Positions 25,409-33,801 of a DNA stretch of 64,000 bases are shown piece after piece. Numbering within the stretch: position 1 is the first letter of the stretch; the number at the start of each line of letters is the position of its first letter. The notes beneath the pieces were generated by a model. The model did no database searches. It was not told the origin of the DNA and worked only from the letters and a program-made list of their open reading frames with translations. The position numbers and the translations under genes were made by a program. Source of the DNA: Paenibacillus sp. FSL R5-0345 (lineage in GTDB: Bacteria; Bacillota; Bacilli; Paenibacillales; Paenibacillaceae); assembly GCF_000758585.1 (NCBI RefSeq), contig NZ_CP009281.1, forward strand, positions 5,456,001 through 5,520,000, read 5' to 3'.

Positions 25409-25597
25409 AATTAGGGAAAATCTCCCTGATTATAGCCGATGATTGCTTTAAATGAAAAAAATTAGGGAATTCCTCCCTAAAAATCGGGGTAATATCTATA
25501 TTCACCACCGAATCAGATAAATTAGAGGGAGATTTTCCCTAATTATTAGTCATATAAGCAAAAATCGCAGAATTTCAGGGAGATTTTCCCTAATTAT
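25409..25597. repeat. Four copies of a short AGGGA-ATTTTCCCT palindromic repeat, non-coding
   Basis: The 443-base gap between the dga-type and nan-type operons has no gene. It holds four related palindromic units at about 25411, 25461, 25524 and 25575, spaced 50-63 bases apart. Examples are TTAGGGAAAATCTCCCT, TTAGGGAATTCCTCCCT and twice AGGGAGATTTTCCCTAATTA. Orientation flips between the first two and last two copies. Spacers do not match each other, and no cas genes are near. Function is unknown; it may be a dispersed repeat family or a protein-binding array. Confidence 0.7.
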
Positions 25598-25661
25598 CTA
25601 TCAGTTTGGCCATCTCTTGCCCACAATCTACTGAGGTAAGCTGCAAATGACCGAAAACGCA

Positions 25662-25699
25662 GAGCAGCGATCCTCCAATACAAAGGAGAATCGCTGCTT
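25662..25699. terminator. Hairpin downstream of yhcH-like gene
   Basis: GCAGCGATCCTCC pairs with GGAGAATCGCTGC (one mismatch). It lies just past the minus-strand stop at 25707. The T run on the minus side is weak. Confidence 0.5.
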
Positions 25700-25706
25700 T
25701 CTTAAT

Positions 25707-26180
25707 CTATGAAATTAATAACCCTACATGTATCTTAATAACAGCCTTCTTAATCTTCATACCCGACTGACCCATCCCAGGTCTGTGTACATCATGCGGG
25801 AAAAAGACAGCGAACATACCCGGCTTCAAAGTTAACAAAATTTCTTCAGTTGAGGGAGGATAAAGCGCATAATCTGCATCGGCATCGTAAGGCTTAGTAG
25901 CCTCGATCTCTTCTTGCAGCGGTGACCAGCCGATCGTTTCTTCACCCTCGATCAGATAATGCACATCAATGTAAGACTCATGCTTTTCAGCAACCTGTTC
26001 CTCTAGCGACTTCGCCTCTAGCGCCATAATCGAAACATAGATCTCGTTCCCGCGGATCTCGATTCGCCCGAGATCCGGTTCGTGTTGTAAGATGACTTTC
26101 AATTCCTCAATAGCCTCTACAATGACTGAATTCTCATATCTGCTATGCTCTTCCCAAGATGACAATGAACCTAAGATCAT
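25707..26180 (-). CDS. YhcH/YjgK/YiaL family protein (sialic acid-associated)
   Basis: Cupin-like protein of 157 residues in the YhcH/YjgK/YiaL (DUF386) family. Typical segments are IRGNEIYVSIMALEAKS, ESYIDVHYLIEGEETIG, the acidic DADADYALYPP and the metal-site-like FFPHDVHRPGM. Members occur in sialic acid operons (YhcH in E. coli nan) and are thought to act as anomerase or sugar-processing proteins. Here it is the last gene of the nan-type operon, separated from the RpiR gene by a MITE-like element. Whether it is still read from the operon promoter is uncertain because of that insertion. No signal peptide; cytosolic. Confidence 0.88.
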   Translation of the reverse strand: MILGSLSSWEEHSRYENSVIVEAIEELKVILQHEPDLGRIEIRGNEIYVSIMALEAKSLEEQVAEKHESYIDVHYLIEGEETIGWSPLQEEIEATKPYDADADYALYPPSTEEILLTLKPGMFAVFFPHDVHRPGMGQSGMKIKKAVIKIHVGLLIS

Positions 26181-26216
26181 AATGTCTCATTCTCCCCACA
26201 TCTCAATTATCTTACA

Positions 26217-26400
26217 GAGGTTGTTCAAAAAGTCCGCTTTTGACCACGAAGTAGCCTAAGAAGCTTACTCGACATCGAATATTGAATTCAGGCGAATCTT
26301 CCGGTGCTCACGTAGCTTCCACTTCCACTACGCTACGTTCCTCAGTTTCTACCTTCATCCAATCTTCTTGGTGCTGAAAACCATACTTTTTGAGCTCGCA
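26217..26400. mobile_element. MITE-like non-coding element between rpiR-type and yhcH-type genes
   Basis: About 185 bases with no convincing frame. The ends are inverted: TTCAAAAAGT (26224-26233) and ACTTTTTGAG (26385-26394), nine of ten bases complementary. It ends against the stop codon of the regulator gene and separates it from yhcH. Inside, GAATCTTCCGGTGCTCACGTAG resembles a dispersed Paenibacillus intergenic repeat as I remember it; a genome search would be needed. No transposase is encoded. Confidence 0.55.
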
Positions 26401-26401
26401 C

Positions 26402-27256
26402 TTATAGGAGCTTTTCACTAACTGCCGCAGCAGTTGTTTCTTTATTGATAATGGACTGCTCGCTAGTTTTTTTGAAATATTCCACATATAAAATATCCAG
26501 CAGATAGAGCTGTGAGATCTTAGCAGATAATGAACCGCCCTGCAGAGGGCCCTCATTAGCACCACATAGTAAGGTTAGATCCGAATACGATGTTAAAGGT
26601 GACTTTTCAAATCTCGTAATGGACACCACTTTAGCGCCTCGTTCCTTCGCCTTTCTTGCGACCTCAATACTATCCTTCGTTGAGCCGGAATAAGAAATGA
26701 TTACAGCGACGTCTCGCTCAGACATTAGCGCTGCTGACATCATCTGAAGATGTGAGTCCATCAAACATTCTGTTTTGTTTGTAATGCGCATAAATTTAAT
26801 TTTGGCTTCCATTGCCGTGATTAGAGAAGAGCCAACGCCGAAGAATAATACACGTTCAGCGTTAATCATATAATCAATAGCTTCATTGATCTTCTTTATA
26901 TCAATTAAATTATAGGTCTCGTTCAGTGCACTTACATTTGTGGTCAGCACTTTGGAAGCCACTGCTTCAGTCGTGTCGTCCATTAGAATTTGATCCGTAA
27001 GCTGCGGGATCTCATTCTCCACAGTGATACTATGAGCTAGTGCAATCTTGAACTCTTGGTACCCTTTATAACTTAAAGATTTGCAAAATCGAAAGATACT
27101 TGATTCCCCTACATCGCACGCATCTGCAAGATCAGTAATGGACATGTAGACAACACTTCTCGTGTTCTCCAGGACGTAGTCCGCTACCTTCTTCTCCGTA
27201 TTCGTCAAATTATTGTACTTGGAATGAATAGAAGTAAAAATACTGATTGTTCGCAA
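26402..27256 (-). CDS. MurR/RpiR-family regulator of the sialic acid operon
   Basis: RpiR-family regulator of 284 residues. The N-terminal HTH_6 domain (YNNLTNTEKKVADYVLENT, DVGESSIFRFCKSLSYKGY) binds DNA. The C-terminal SIS domain (VLFFGVGSSLITAMEAKIKF, AVIISYSGSTKDSIEVA) binds a sugar phosphate, in nan systems usually N-acetylmannosamine-6-phosphate or a related intermediate. It starts at TTG, seven bases after AAAGGAGG; the alternative ATG would be far inside. It follows nanK and precedes the MITE-like element. It probably acts at inverted repeats upstream of the nanA promoter near 33.85 kb. Confidence 0.9.
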   Translation of the reverse strand: MRTISIFTSIHSKYNNLTNTEKKVADYVLENTRSVVYMSITDLADACDVGESSIFRFCKSLSYKGYQEFKIALAHSITVENEIPQLTDQILMDDTTEAVASKVLTTNVSALNETYNLIDIKKINEAIDYMINAERVLFFGVGSSLITAMEAKIKFMRITNKTECLMDSHLQMMSAALMSERDVAVIISYSGSTKDSIEVARKAKERGAKVVSITRFEKSPLTSYSDLTLLCGANEGPLQGGSLSAKISQLYLLDILYVEYFKKTSEQSIINKETTAAAVSEKLL

Positions 27257-27279
27257 ATAAGCCCCTCCTTTACAATGGT

Positions 27280-28152
27280 TTAATATGCGAATAAAGAGGA
27301 AGCTCCTAGCAAGCCTGCCTTATTCCCAAGTGAGGCCTTAACAATTCTTACACCTGCAAAACTCTCCATAATTAAAGACTTTGTCCGTTCTTCTACCCTT
27401 TGAACTAAATCTTCTTGCTCCATAACACCACCCCCAATGATTATAGCGGATGGATTAAAAATATGAATAATAGAGGCTAAGCCCGCAGACACCTCAGTTA
27501 TCCAAGAATCCAAGATCTGTTTCAGAGCTTCGTCCCCGTTGTGTATTTTATCAAAAAGAACCTTCCCGTCTACACATTCGGGATCTGCCTGCTGAGCCAT
27601 CTTGACTAAAGCGGTGGTTGAAGCATACTTTTCATAAAAAGGCAGTCCCTCCACCGCATCTGACAATGGATGTGTAAGGATATGGCCAAATTCGGCCGCC
27701 ACTCCATCTGCTCCTTTATAGATTTGGCGGTTCATTACAATTGCACCGCCGATGCCCGTGCCAAACGTCAAGCATAAGAAATTGTTAAAGTTCTGGGCAG
27801 CACCATAATGAGCTTCACCTAATGCTGCTGAATTCACATCGTTCTCTACCATAACAGGTTTATGAAAATGATTTGTTACAATTTCCTTAATCTTCATCCC
27901 TGTATATCTAGGTATATTTTCGTTAGCATAGACAATAAATCCTTCTTCAGCATTGACTTGACCAGCCGTGCTTATAGCGATGGCATCAAAATCATCATAT
28001 TCTGCAATTTTCACAAGCAATCTTGCGACTACATGCGGACCGCCCAAATCACTTTCTGTTGCATACTCTTTAAAATTATCAACATTCCCATACTCATCGC
28101 AAATACACATTTTGGTGTTGGTACCGCCAATATCTACGGCTACAATTCTCAT
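27280..28152 (-). CDS. nanK: ROK-family N-acetylmannosamine kinase
   Basis: ROK-family sugar kinase of about 290 residues. It has the N-terminal phosphate loop AVDIGGTNTKM, the catalytic ENDVNSAALGEAHYG and LTFGTGIGGAIV. Next to nanE and nanA its job is phosphorylation of N-acetylmannosamine to ManNAc-6-P. One oddity: after EFGHILTHPL the usual ROK zinc motif CxCGxxGC is missing, as in some ManNAc kinases, so the fold here is presumably metal-free. I place the start at the ATG at 28152, nine bases after AGGG; a Met two codons earlier (28158) is possible. It lies 23 bases downstream of nanE. Confidence 0.88.
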   Translation of the reverse strand: MRIVAVDIGGTNTKMCICDEYGNVDNFKEYATESDLGGPHVVARLLVKIAEYDDFDAIAISTAGQVNAEEGFIVYANENIPRYTGMKIKEIVTNHFHKPVMVENDVNSAALGEAHYGAAQNFNNFLCLTFGTGIGGAIVMNRQIYKGADGVAAEFGHILTHPLSDAVEGLPFYEKYASTTALVKMAQQADPECVDGKVLFDKIHNGDEALKQILDSWITEVSAGLASIIHIFNPSAIIIGGGVMEQEDLVQRVEERTKSLIMESFAGVRIVKASLGNKAGLLGASSLFAY

Positions 28153-28175
28153 TCCCATCTACCCTCTCTGGCATT

Positions 28176-28865
28176 CTACTGAATAGCGCTCACAAACCTT
28201 TTTGTAATCTCCATTGGTCTTGTAATCGCTGAGCCAACTACCGCTGAATAGACCCCTAAATCAAACATCGTCTTCAGTTCTTCGGGCGTAGAAACGCCAC
28301 CTTCAGCTATCACAGGCACAGAGAAGTTGCTTACGATTTGTTTGACTAGCTCGAAGTCTGGGAGTGAACGGTCTTTAGTGTATGCTGTATATCCGCTTAA
28401 GGTCGTTCCCACAAGATCAAATCCCAGCTCGACAGCTTTAGCCGCTTCTTCAAATGTAGAGCAGTCTGCCATAAACAGCTGATCTTTGTAGGTCTCTCTT
28501 ATGTTAGGAAATAGTTCTGAAATGGTAGATCCATCTGGTCTAATTCGGTCCGTCGCATCCATAGCAATGATATCTACGCCTTCGCGGTAAAGCTCATCTA
28601 CTTCCTTCAGGGTTGGTGTTATAAATACTTCTGAACCTTCATATACCCTCTTGATGATCCCGATGATGGGTAGATTCACTGTTTTCTTGATTTCTTGAAT
28701 ATCAGCTACGCTATTAGCCCGAATGCCGGAGGCACCGCCCAAGTATGCTGCATATGCCATTCTCCCCATAATAAACGGACTATGCAGCGGTTCTTCGGGT
28801 AAGGCTTGACTAGAGACGACTAGTTTATGTTTTATCTTTTTAAGTACATTATTTTCAGTATTCAT
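28176..28865 (-). CDS. nanE: N-acetylmannosamine-6-phosphate 2-epimerase
   Basis: TIM-barrel epimerase of 229 residues, the usual NanE length. It converts ManNAc-6-P to GlcNAc-6-P, which then enters amino sugar catabolism. Diagnostic segments are LVVSSQALPEEPLHSP at the start, IRANSVADIQEIKKTV, PIIGIIKRVY (catalytic Lys), IIAMDATDRIRPDG, ADCSTFEEA, GTTLSGYT and VIAEGGVSTPEE. It sits between the permease genes and nanK. No nagA or nagB is present in the window, so the last steps rely on genes elsewhere. Confidence 0.94.
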   Translation of the reverse strand: MNTENNVLKKIKHKLVVSSQALPEEPLHSPFIMGRMAYAAYLGGASGIRANSVADIQEIKKTVNLPIIGIIKRVYEGSEVFITPTLKEVDELYREGVDIIAMDATDRIRPDGSTISELFPNIRETYKDQLFMADCSTFEEAAKAVELGFDLVGTTLSGYTAYTKDRSLPDFELVKQIVSNFSVPVIAEGGVSTPEELKTMFDLGVYSAVVGSAITRPMEITKRFVSAIQ

Positions 28866-28889
28866 CAGTAACCCACTCCACTTTTTTAT

Positions 28890-29732
28890 TTATTCTTTAA
28901 CTGCTCCTGCAGTAATCCCATTGGTGAAGAACCGTTGGAATAACATGAACACTAGCAACATCGGAATTGCAGCAATGGTGGCTCCGGCCATTTTATATGC
29001 GAAATTAGGATTCAAATCCTGCATTAAGGTCGCAGTACCAACCATTAATGTTTTCATTTTGTTCTCTTGGCCTATAACCAGCTGCCACAAGTAATCATTC
29101 CAGACTTGCACGAAATTCAGAATAAATAAGGCTCCAATACCAGGTTTAATAATTGGCACCATGATGCGAGTAAAGATTCTCCATTCATTTGCACCATCTA
29201 TTCTCCCAGCTTCTCTTAAAGCGTTAGGCGTTAAATCGAAGAATCCTTTTAACAGGAACACTCCAAATGCACCCGCGACGTTCGGCCAAATCATACCGTT
29301 ATAGGAATTCACCATTCCAAATTGCTGTGTAATCCGGAATAAAGGCACAATCATAATTTCTTTAGGGATCATCAAGCTCGATATGAAGATAATGAAGATG
29401 ATATCTTTACCTTTAAAATTGATCTTTGAGAAAGCATAAGCTGCCATAGCGCCTACAATAATAACGATAATCGTAGATACACCTGAGACATAAATACTAT
29501 TAAACGTCCATCTCAAAGCCGGTTGGTTCTGAAACACATCTACATAGTTGGAGAATGTAATCGATTTAGGCCACCAGTCTGGAGGCATCTTCACAACATC
29601 TGAACTGTTCTTGAGCGAGCTTGTGAATAACCAATACAATGGAAAAAGATTAAGGAGCGCGAAGAGGACAATGATAACATTCGATATCACATCAAACTTC
29701 TCTCTCTTCTTCTTGTTTCTAATTTTCGACAT
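28890..29732 (-). CDS. CUT1 ABC transporter permease (MalG type), sialic acid locus
   Basis: Permease of 280 residues with six transmembrane segments. The EAA loop LREAGRIDGANEWRIFTRIM and the C-terminus FFTNGITAGAVKE are typical for the MalG half of CUT1 importers. It lies 25 bases upstream of nanE and 13 bases downstream of the partner permease gene on one transcript. Together with the partner and the lipoprotein it forms an importer like the Streptococcus SatABC sialic acid system. No ATPase is encoded in the operon. The substrate is inferred from gene neighbourhood (Neu5Ac or sialylated oligosaccharide). Confidence 0.88.
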   Translation of the reverse strand: MSKIRNKKKREKFDVISNVIIVLFALLNLFPLYWLFTSSLKNSSDVVKMPPDWWPKSITFSNYVDVFQNQPALRWTFNSIYVSGVSTIIVIIVGAMAAYAFSKINFKGKDIIFIIFISSLMIPKEIMIVPLFRITQQFGMVNSYNGMIWPNVAGAFGVFLLKGFFDLTPNALREAGRIDGANEWRIFTRIMVPIIKPGIGALFILNFVQVWNDYLWQLVIGQENKMKTLMVGTATLMQDLNPNFAYKMAGATIAAIPMLLVFMLFQRFFTNGITAGAVKE

Positions 29733-29745
29733 GTTGTATTCCCCC

Positions 29746-30621
29746 TCACTTCACCTTAATCATGCTTCGCAGCTGAGGCACAGATAATAATAATGTAATC
29801 ACGAACATGATAACGCCTACCGCAGAAGCTACACCGAGTTGATTGTACTTAAATGCATTATTGTAAAGGTAGTACATCAAGGTTACCGATGAGTTGTTCG
29901 GTCCGCCGCCGGTTAATAGCTGGATGACTACAAATATTTTTAGAACAGCAATAATATTGATAATCGTAATATAGGTCGTTGTAGGTCCTACAGAAGGAAT
30001 GAGGATCTTCGAAATCACTTGCCATCTGCTTGCACCGTCGATTTCTGCTGCTTCAAAAAGCTCTTTAGATACACCAATCATCGAAGCTATATACAGAATA
30101 ATGGCTTGGCCTACGTTCGTTGCGAAGGTCACAAAGATAACCACCGGCAAAACCGTCTTTGGATTTCCTAGAAGATTGATCGTCCCAAAACCCATATCTT
30201 TATAGATAAAAGAAATAAGTCCGTTAGCAGGATTCAACAGGAAGCTCCACACCATACTCATAACAACCATGGATACCATGACCGGAATATAATAGCTTCC
30301 TCTTATAAAGGAGACGTACTTAGCGTTCTTATCAAATACAGCCGAGGCAACGAATAGTGCAAAGCCCACGGTAAGTAGAACGATAAAGACTACGAAGATA
30401 ATCGTATTAAAGGTAGCTTTAAAGAATACCGGATCATTAAACAATGTGGTGTAGTTAGCCAGACCCACAAACTTCTCACTATCATAATTAATTTGGTATA
30501 AACTCAGGCGCATCCCTTCTAAGATCGGATAGACAAGAAAGGCTAAGAATACTATCATCTGAGGTAAAATAAACAGATAACCTGTAATATTCTCTTTTAG
30601 GTAATTACTACGTAGTTTCAT
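29746..30621 (-). CDS. CUT1 ABC transporter permease (MalF type), sialic acid locus
   Basis: Permease of 291 residues with about six transmembrane segments, beginning MKLRSNYLKENITGYLFILP. The EAA loop is ELFEAAEIDGASRWQVISKI. GAAAGGTAAACGAT precedes the ATG. It pairs with the downstream MalG-type permease. A hairpin at 30638-30681 separates it from the upstream lipoprotein gene, which probably lowers permease expression compared with the binding protein. The ligand is inferred from nanA, nanE and nanK around it. Confidence 0.88.
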   Translation of the reverse strand: MKLRSNYLKENITGYLFILPQMIVFLAFLVYPILEGMRLSLYQINYDSEKFVGLANYTTLFNDPVFFKATFNTIIFVVFIVLLTVGFALFVASAVFDKNAKYVSFIRGSYYIPVMVSMVVMSMVWSFLLNPANGLISFIYKDMGFGTINLLGNPKTVLPVVIFVTFATNVGQAIILYIASMIGVSKELFEAAEIDGASRWQVISKILIPSVGPTTTYITIINIIAVLKIFVVIQLLTGGGPNNSSVTLMYYLYNNAFKYNQLGVASAVGVIMFVITLLLSVPQLRSMIKVK

Positions 30622-30637
30622 ATCGTTTACCTTTCTA

Positions 30638-30681
30638 ATTAACAGCCCTTGGAGCCTCTTCAGACTCTGAAGGCTGTTAAT
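30638..30681 (-). terminator. Intra-operon hairpin between lipoprotein and permease genes
   Basis: ATTAACAGCC pairs perfectly with GGCTGTTAAT around a 24-base loop that itself can pair (TTCAGAGTCTGAA). There is no T run. It probably stabilises the upstream message or attenuates, rather than fully terminating. Confidence 0.55.
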
Positions 30682-30706
30682 CGTTTATTGTTTACCTGTT
30701 CTTAGA

Positions 30707-32113
30707 TTATTGGAAAATGACAGAGCTAGCTTTATTCGTATCAATCACTTTATTACCATTGGTCTGATAATCTTGTACAAACTGTTCTGGTGTCTTTGCT
30801 CCCATGTAAAGCGCCTGCAGATCAGGGTACAAAACTTCTCTTAATTGGCTATATCCTGGAACGTTACCCGTGAAGTTGAACAAATATTTTGAATTGGCAT
30901 CATAAGCAGCAAAGAGTGGATTCTCCGACTTCAGTTCTTCGGCCACCGAGCTTCTCACAGGGATACCATTCTTAGAGGATTTAACTAATTCAGGATCACT
31001 TGAAAAGAACTTCACGAAATCTTTAGCGACTTCAGTCTTCTTCGCATCTTTGGACTTAAATACACTAGCACCCACTACATAAGTAAAGGATAGAGGATCT
31101 CCGCTTTCAGACGGAATATTAGCAAGACGCATATCAAATTTAGGAGAAGTGCCGGATTCCATATTTGCTTTTGAGCCATTGAACAAGATTGGATTGGTGA
31201 AACTGATCGCTAGCTGCTGATTCTGGAACATGGCATTGGCGTCATTGGAGGATACAGATTCTGCACCTGGATTTGTATATCCACCGTCATATAGTTTTTT
31301 CAACCATGTAGCAGCTTTAACACCATTCGCATCATTCAGAATAATGTTTCCTTGATCGTCAAAGAACTTATTTCCGAACATTCTTAAGTATGCAAGGTTC
31401 CAAGTATCTCCTTGGTTATTCACAGCGTACAGTGCCATTGGATAAGCATTAGAATATTTATCCTTCGGAAGATCATTTTTCAGACCGTCCAAGATTTGTT
31501 GATATTCATCCAAGTTCCAAGTCTTAATTTCGGACTCTCCACCGATGAACTTTTCTAAACCAGCCGCTTTAAACATGTCTGCGTTATAGACCAAAGTACC
31601 TGGATTATGTTGGAATGGATAGAAGTACACATCTTTTCCGAACGTTACTGCATCCCAGTAATTTTGTGCGATATCACTTTTTGCGTTATCATCGATGATG
31701 TCTGTCAAAGGCTCCAACGCACCACGGTGAACATAATCGCCCATAGGGAATACGCTTTCAAAGAAGACATTCGGCGGCGTACCTCCGCTCAAGTTAACAT
31801 TGAGGAGTTGGTCGCGCTGATCCCCGGCAATGACTTCGACTTGAATGTCGGCATCATATTTGTCGTATTGCGCTTTGAACTTCTCAGCAGCGGCTTTAAG
31901 GAAACTATCATAGTCAGCACCGCTTTCGGTTGCATCCACAACACCCTTCCACTGAGGGGTCAGCCATACTTTAATTGCCACTTTTTCCTTGCCTGATGTA
32001 GAAGCATTATCGGATTTATTAGAGCTTGCTGCATTGTTACCAGAACATCCTGAAATTAGTGAAATAATTACCATTAATGCAACCATTGTCGAGAGTAAAC
32101 GTTTCTTCTTCAT
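30707..32113 (-). CDS. ABC transporter substrate-binding lipoprotein, sialic acid locus
   Basis: Lipoprotein of 468 residues. The signal peptide ends in the lipobox LISGC. A Ser/Asn/Lys-rich linker leads to an SBP family 1 domain (VWLTPQWKGVVDATESG, FYPFQHNPGTLVYNADMFKAAG, MFQNQQLAISFTNPIL, VYYVGASVF-like segment YVVGASVFKSKDAKK). It binds the imported sugar outside the membrane; in a nan operon that is probably sialic acid or a derivative, as for SatA. The gene lies 81 bases after the esterase gene and before the two permeases. Ligand is inferred from context only. Confidence 0.88.
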   Translation of the reverse strand: MKKKRLLSTMVALMVIISLISGCSGNNAASSNKSDNASTSGKEKVAIKVWLTPQWKGVVDATESGADYDSFLKAAAEKFKAQYDKYDADIQVEVIAGDQRDQLLNVNLSGGTPPNVFFESVFPMGDYVHRGALEPLTDIIDDNAKSDIAQNYWDAVTFGKDVYFYPFQHNPGTLVYNADMFKAAGLEKFIGGESEIKTWNLDEYQQILDGLKNDLPKDKYSNAYPMALYAVNNQGDTWNLAYLRMFGNKFFDDQGNIILNDANGVKAATWLKKLYDGGYTNPGAESVSSNDANAMFQNQQLAISFTNPILFNGSKANMESGTSPKFDMRLANIPSESGDPLSFTYVVGASVFKSKDAKKTEVAKDFVKFFSSDPELVKSSKNGIPVRSSVAEELKSENPLFAAYDANSKYLFNFTGNVPGYSQLREVLYPDLQALYMGAKTPEQFVQDYQTNGNKVIDTNKASSVIFQ

Positions 32114-32194
32114 TAATAATCCTCCCTAAAAGTTTTGTTAGTATTATTTTTTCTGAATCGCTTCGTGTTTTGTAAGCCAGTCCAGAAACAAACC

Positions 32195-32836
32195 CTAATC
32201 TAAAATCCGTTTGACATGATTTTGCACCAGATCAGCCATGTTTCGATGTCCTTGTATATCAAGATGCATGTAGTCAATTTCATTCATCGATACATATTCT
32301 CTGGAATCCATAAAGTGGATATCTGTGCCCTTAAGCAACGCTGCAAGATGCTGCGATAGCTCCATAGATTTCTCGCTACAATTACTTCCCATCGGCTTAC
32401 CAATGGGAGTATGGATATACTCTGCCCCAATAGGGGGAGGAGCGATCACAAGTACTTCTGGAGCTTTTCCCGCGTGTCCTGCCCCGCTCCCTTTAGCTTT
32501 AAGAGCAAGTCTAACAATACCTTGAGCGATGTTATATGAAGTGAGTGCAAATCTTTCTTTCGTATCATTCGTTCCAAGCATGATCACAACCAAGTCAAGC
32601 GGTGCATGTGACATGAGGCATGGATAGAGATAAGAAATTCCGGCTAACCCTTCAAATAACGGATCCTCACTGACACTCGTTCTACCGGGAAGCCCTTCTT
32701 CTATGACACGATAAGAGTCGCCCAGTTCTGTATCCAGAAGCCCTGTCCAACGGATTTCATCCTTAAACCTTTGGTCAGTCTCTGCGTCGTAGCCCCAAGT
32801 ATTGGAATCGCCAAAGCATACGATCGTTCTCTTCAT
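32195..32836 (-). CDS. SGNH/GDSL hydrolase, possible sialate O-acetylesterase
   Basis: SGNH-fold esterase of 213 residues without signal peptide. Block I FGDSNTWG carries the catalytic Ser, LPGRTS gives the oxyanion Gly, LGTNDT is block III, and DYMHLDIQGH provides the Asp-His of the triad. The ATG at 32836 begins four bases after the nanA stop and has only a weak ribosome site, so it is translationally coupled to nanA. A cytosolic esterase at that place is best explained as removing O-acetyl groups from imported O-acetylated sialic acids, a job done in other nan operons by unrelated NanS. That role is inference; the fold is certain. Confidence 0.82.
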   Translation of the reverse strand: MKRTIVCFGDSNTWGYDAETDQRFKDEIRWTGLLDTELGDSYRVIEEGLPGRTSVSEDPLFEGLAGISYLYPCLMSHAPLDLVVIMLGTNDTKERFALTSYNIAQGIVRLALKAKGSGAGHAGKAPEVLVIAPPPIGAEYIHTPIGKPMGSNCSEKSMELSQHLAALLKGTDIHFMDSREYVSMNEIDYMHLDIQGHRNMADLVQNHVKRILD

Positions 32837-32840
32837 TGCA

Positions 32841-33752
32841 TTAACCACAATATTTTTCGATCGCTTGATCAATCAATTTCATAATGTCTGCGATTGGACC
32901 AGCATCTTCAGCGGCTATCCCTTCAAGTGGTGCTCTTACACTACCAATGTTTACGCCTCTTAATCTCAGAACCTCTTTAATTTCCGCATACATAGAACCC
33001 TTGAGGGAACAAAGCGCGATGATGATATCGTTGATATCACTTTGAAGTTGTCCTGCTTCCTCAAACTTGCCGGCAAGAACAAATTTATTAGCTTGCAAGA
33101 ACAGCTCCGGCATAACAGCATAAGTGCCACCAATACCTGCATCAGCTCCCATAATTCTTCCCGCAACATATTGTTCATCCGGTCCATTAAATACCACTAC
33201 ATCTTTTCCACCCACTCTTTTGAAGCGTTCAATATCCATAGGTGGCATAGAAGAATTCTTAACACCGATAACCTTTTTATTAGCAAGCAGTTTCTCGAAT
33301 AAAGCTGGGGTTAGTGTATATCCCGTAGTCTGAGGGATGTTGTAAATGATGAACGGTAGAGGAGTTGCCTCCATAATATCGCTCCAATATTTAGTTACTG
33401 CGCTATCTGGTAATTTAAAATATATAGGGGGGATTGCGGATAGTGCATCATATCCTAAGCTCGCCGCATGTTTTGCTAATTCGATACTATCTCTTGTAGA
33501 AGGCGCACCTACATGAGCGATCAGCGTCATTTTACCTTTCAAGTTGTTAGCTACGTAGCTAAGTACCGCTTTGCGTTCGTCCAGACTCTGGTAGATACAT
33601 TCTCCAGAACTGCCTCCCACATAAACACCTTGAACACCTTTTTCAAATAAATAATCACATAAGGCATGCGTACGGGATTCCGAAATATTCCCTTGATCGT
33701 CATAGCAAGCATAGAAGGCAGGTATAATTCCGTGGAACTTGGTTAGTGTCAT
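32841..33752 (-). CDS. nanA: N-acetylneuraminate lyase
   Basis: DapA-superfamily TIM-barrel aldolase of 303 residues. GGSSGECIYQS holds the GxxGE carboxylate-binding motif, YNIPQTTGY the catalytic Tyr, and IGVKNSSM the Schiff-base Lys. The motif versions are those of N-acetylneuraminate lyases rather than dihydrodipicolinate synthase, and the neighbours nanE and nanK settle the call. It splits Neu5Ac into pyruvate and ManNAc. It is the first gene of the operon. The ATG lies 11 bases after AAGGGGG, a long but acceptable spacing. A promoter with -35 TTTACA and -10 TATCTT lies about 50-80 bases upstream. Confidence 0.9.
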   Translation of the reverse strand: MTLTKFHGIIPAFYACYDDQGNISESRTHALCDYLFEKGVQGVYVGGSSGECIYQSLDERKAVLSYVANNLKGKMTLIAHVGAPSTRDSIELAKHAASLGYDALSAIPPIYFKLPDSAVTKYWSDIMEATPLPFIIYNIPQTTGYTLTPALFEKLLANKKVIGVKNSSMPPMDIERFKRVGGKDVVVFNGPDEQYVAGRIMGADAGIGGTYAVMPELFLQANKFVLAGKFEEAGQLQSDINDIIIALCSLKGSMYAEIKEVLRLRGVNIGSVRAPLEGIAAEDAGPIADIMKLIDQAIEKYCG

Positions 33753-33801
33753 TGTTTATTAATCCCCCTTAAGATGTGAGCGGTTTCTGTTCTACATATT
33801 C

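Noticed and set aside
25409-25597. CRISPR array
   Set aside because: Repeats are palindromic, short, degenerate and change orientation; spacing is irregular and there are no cas genes.
26308-26565. 85-codon minus-strand frame across the end of the RpiR-type gene
   Set aside because: It mostly overlaps the real gene in another frame and enters the MITE-like element; no ribosome site.
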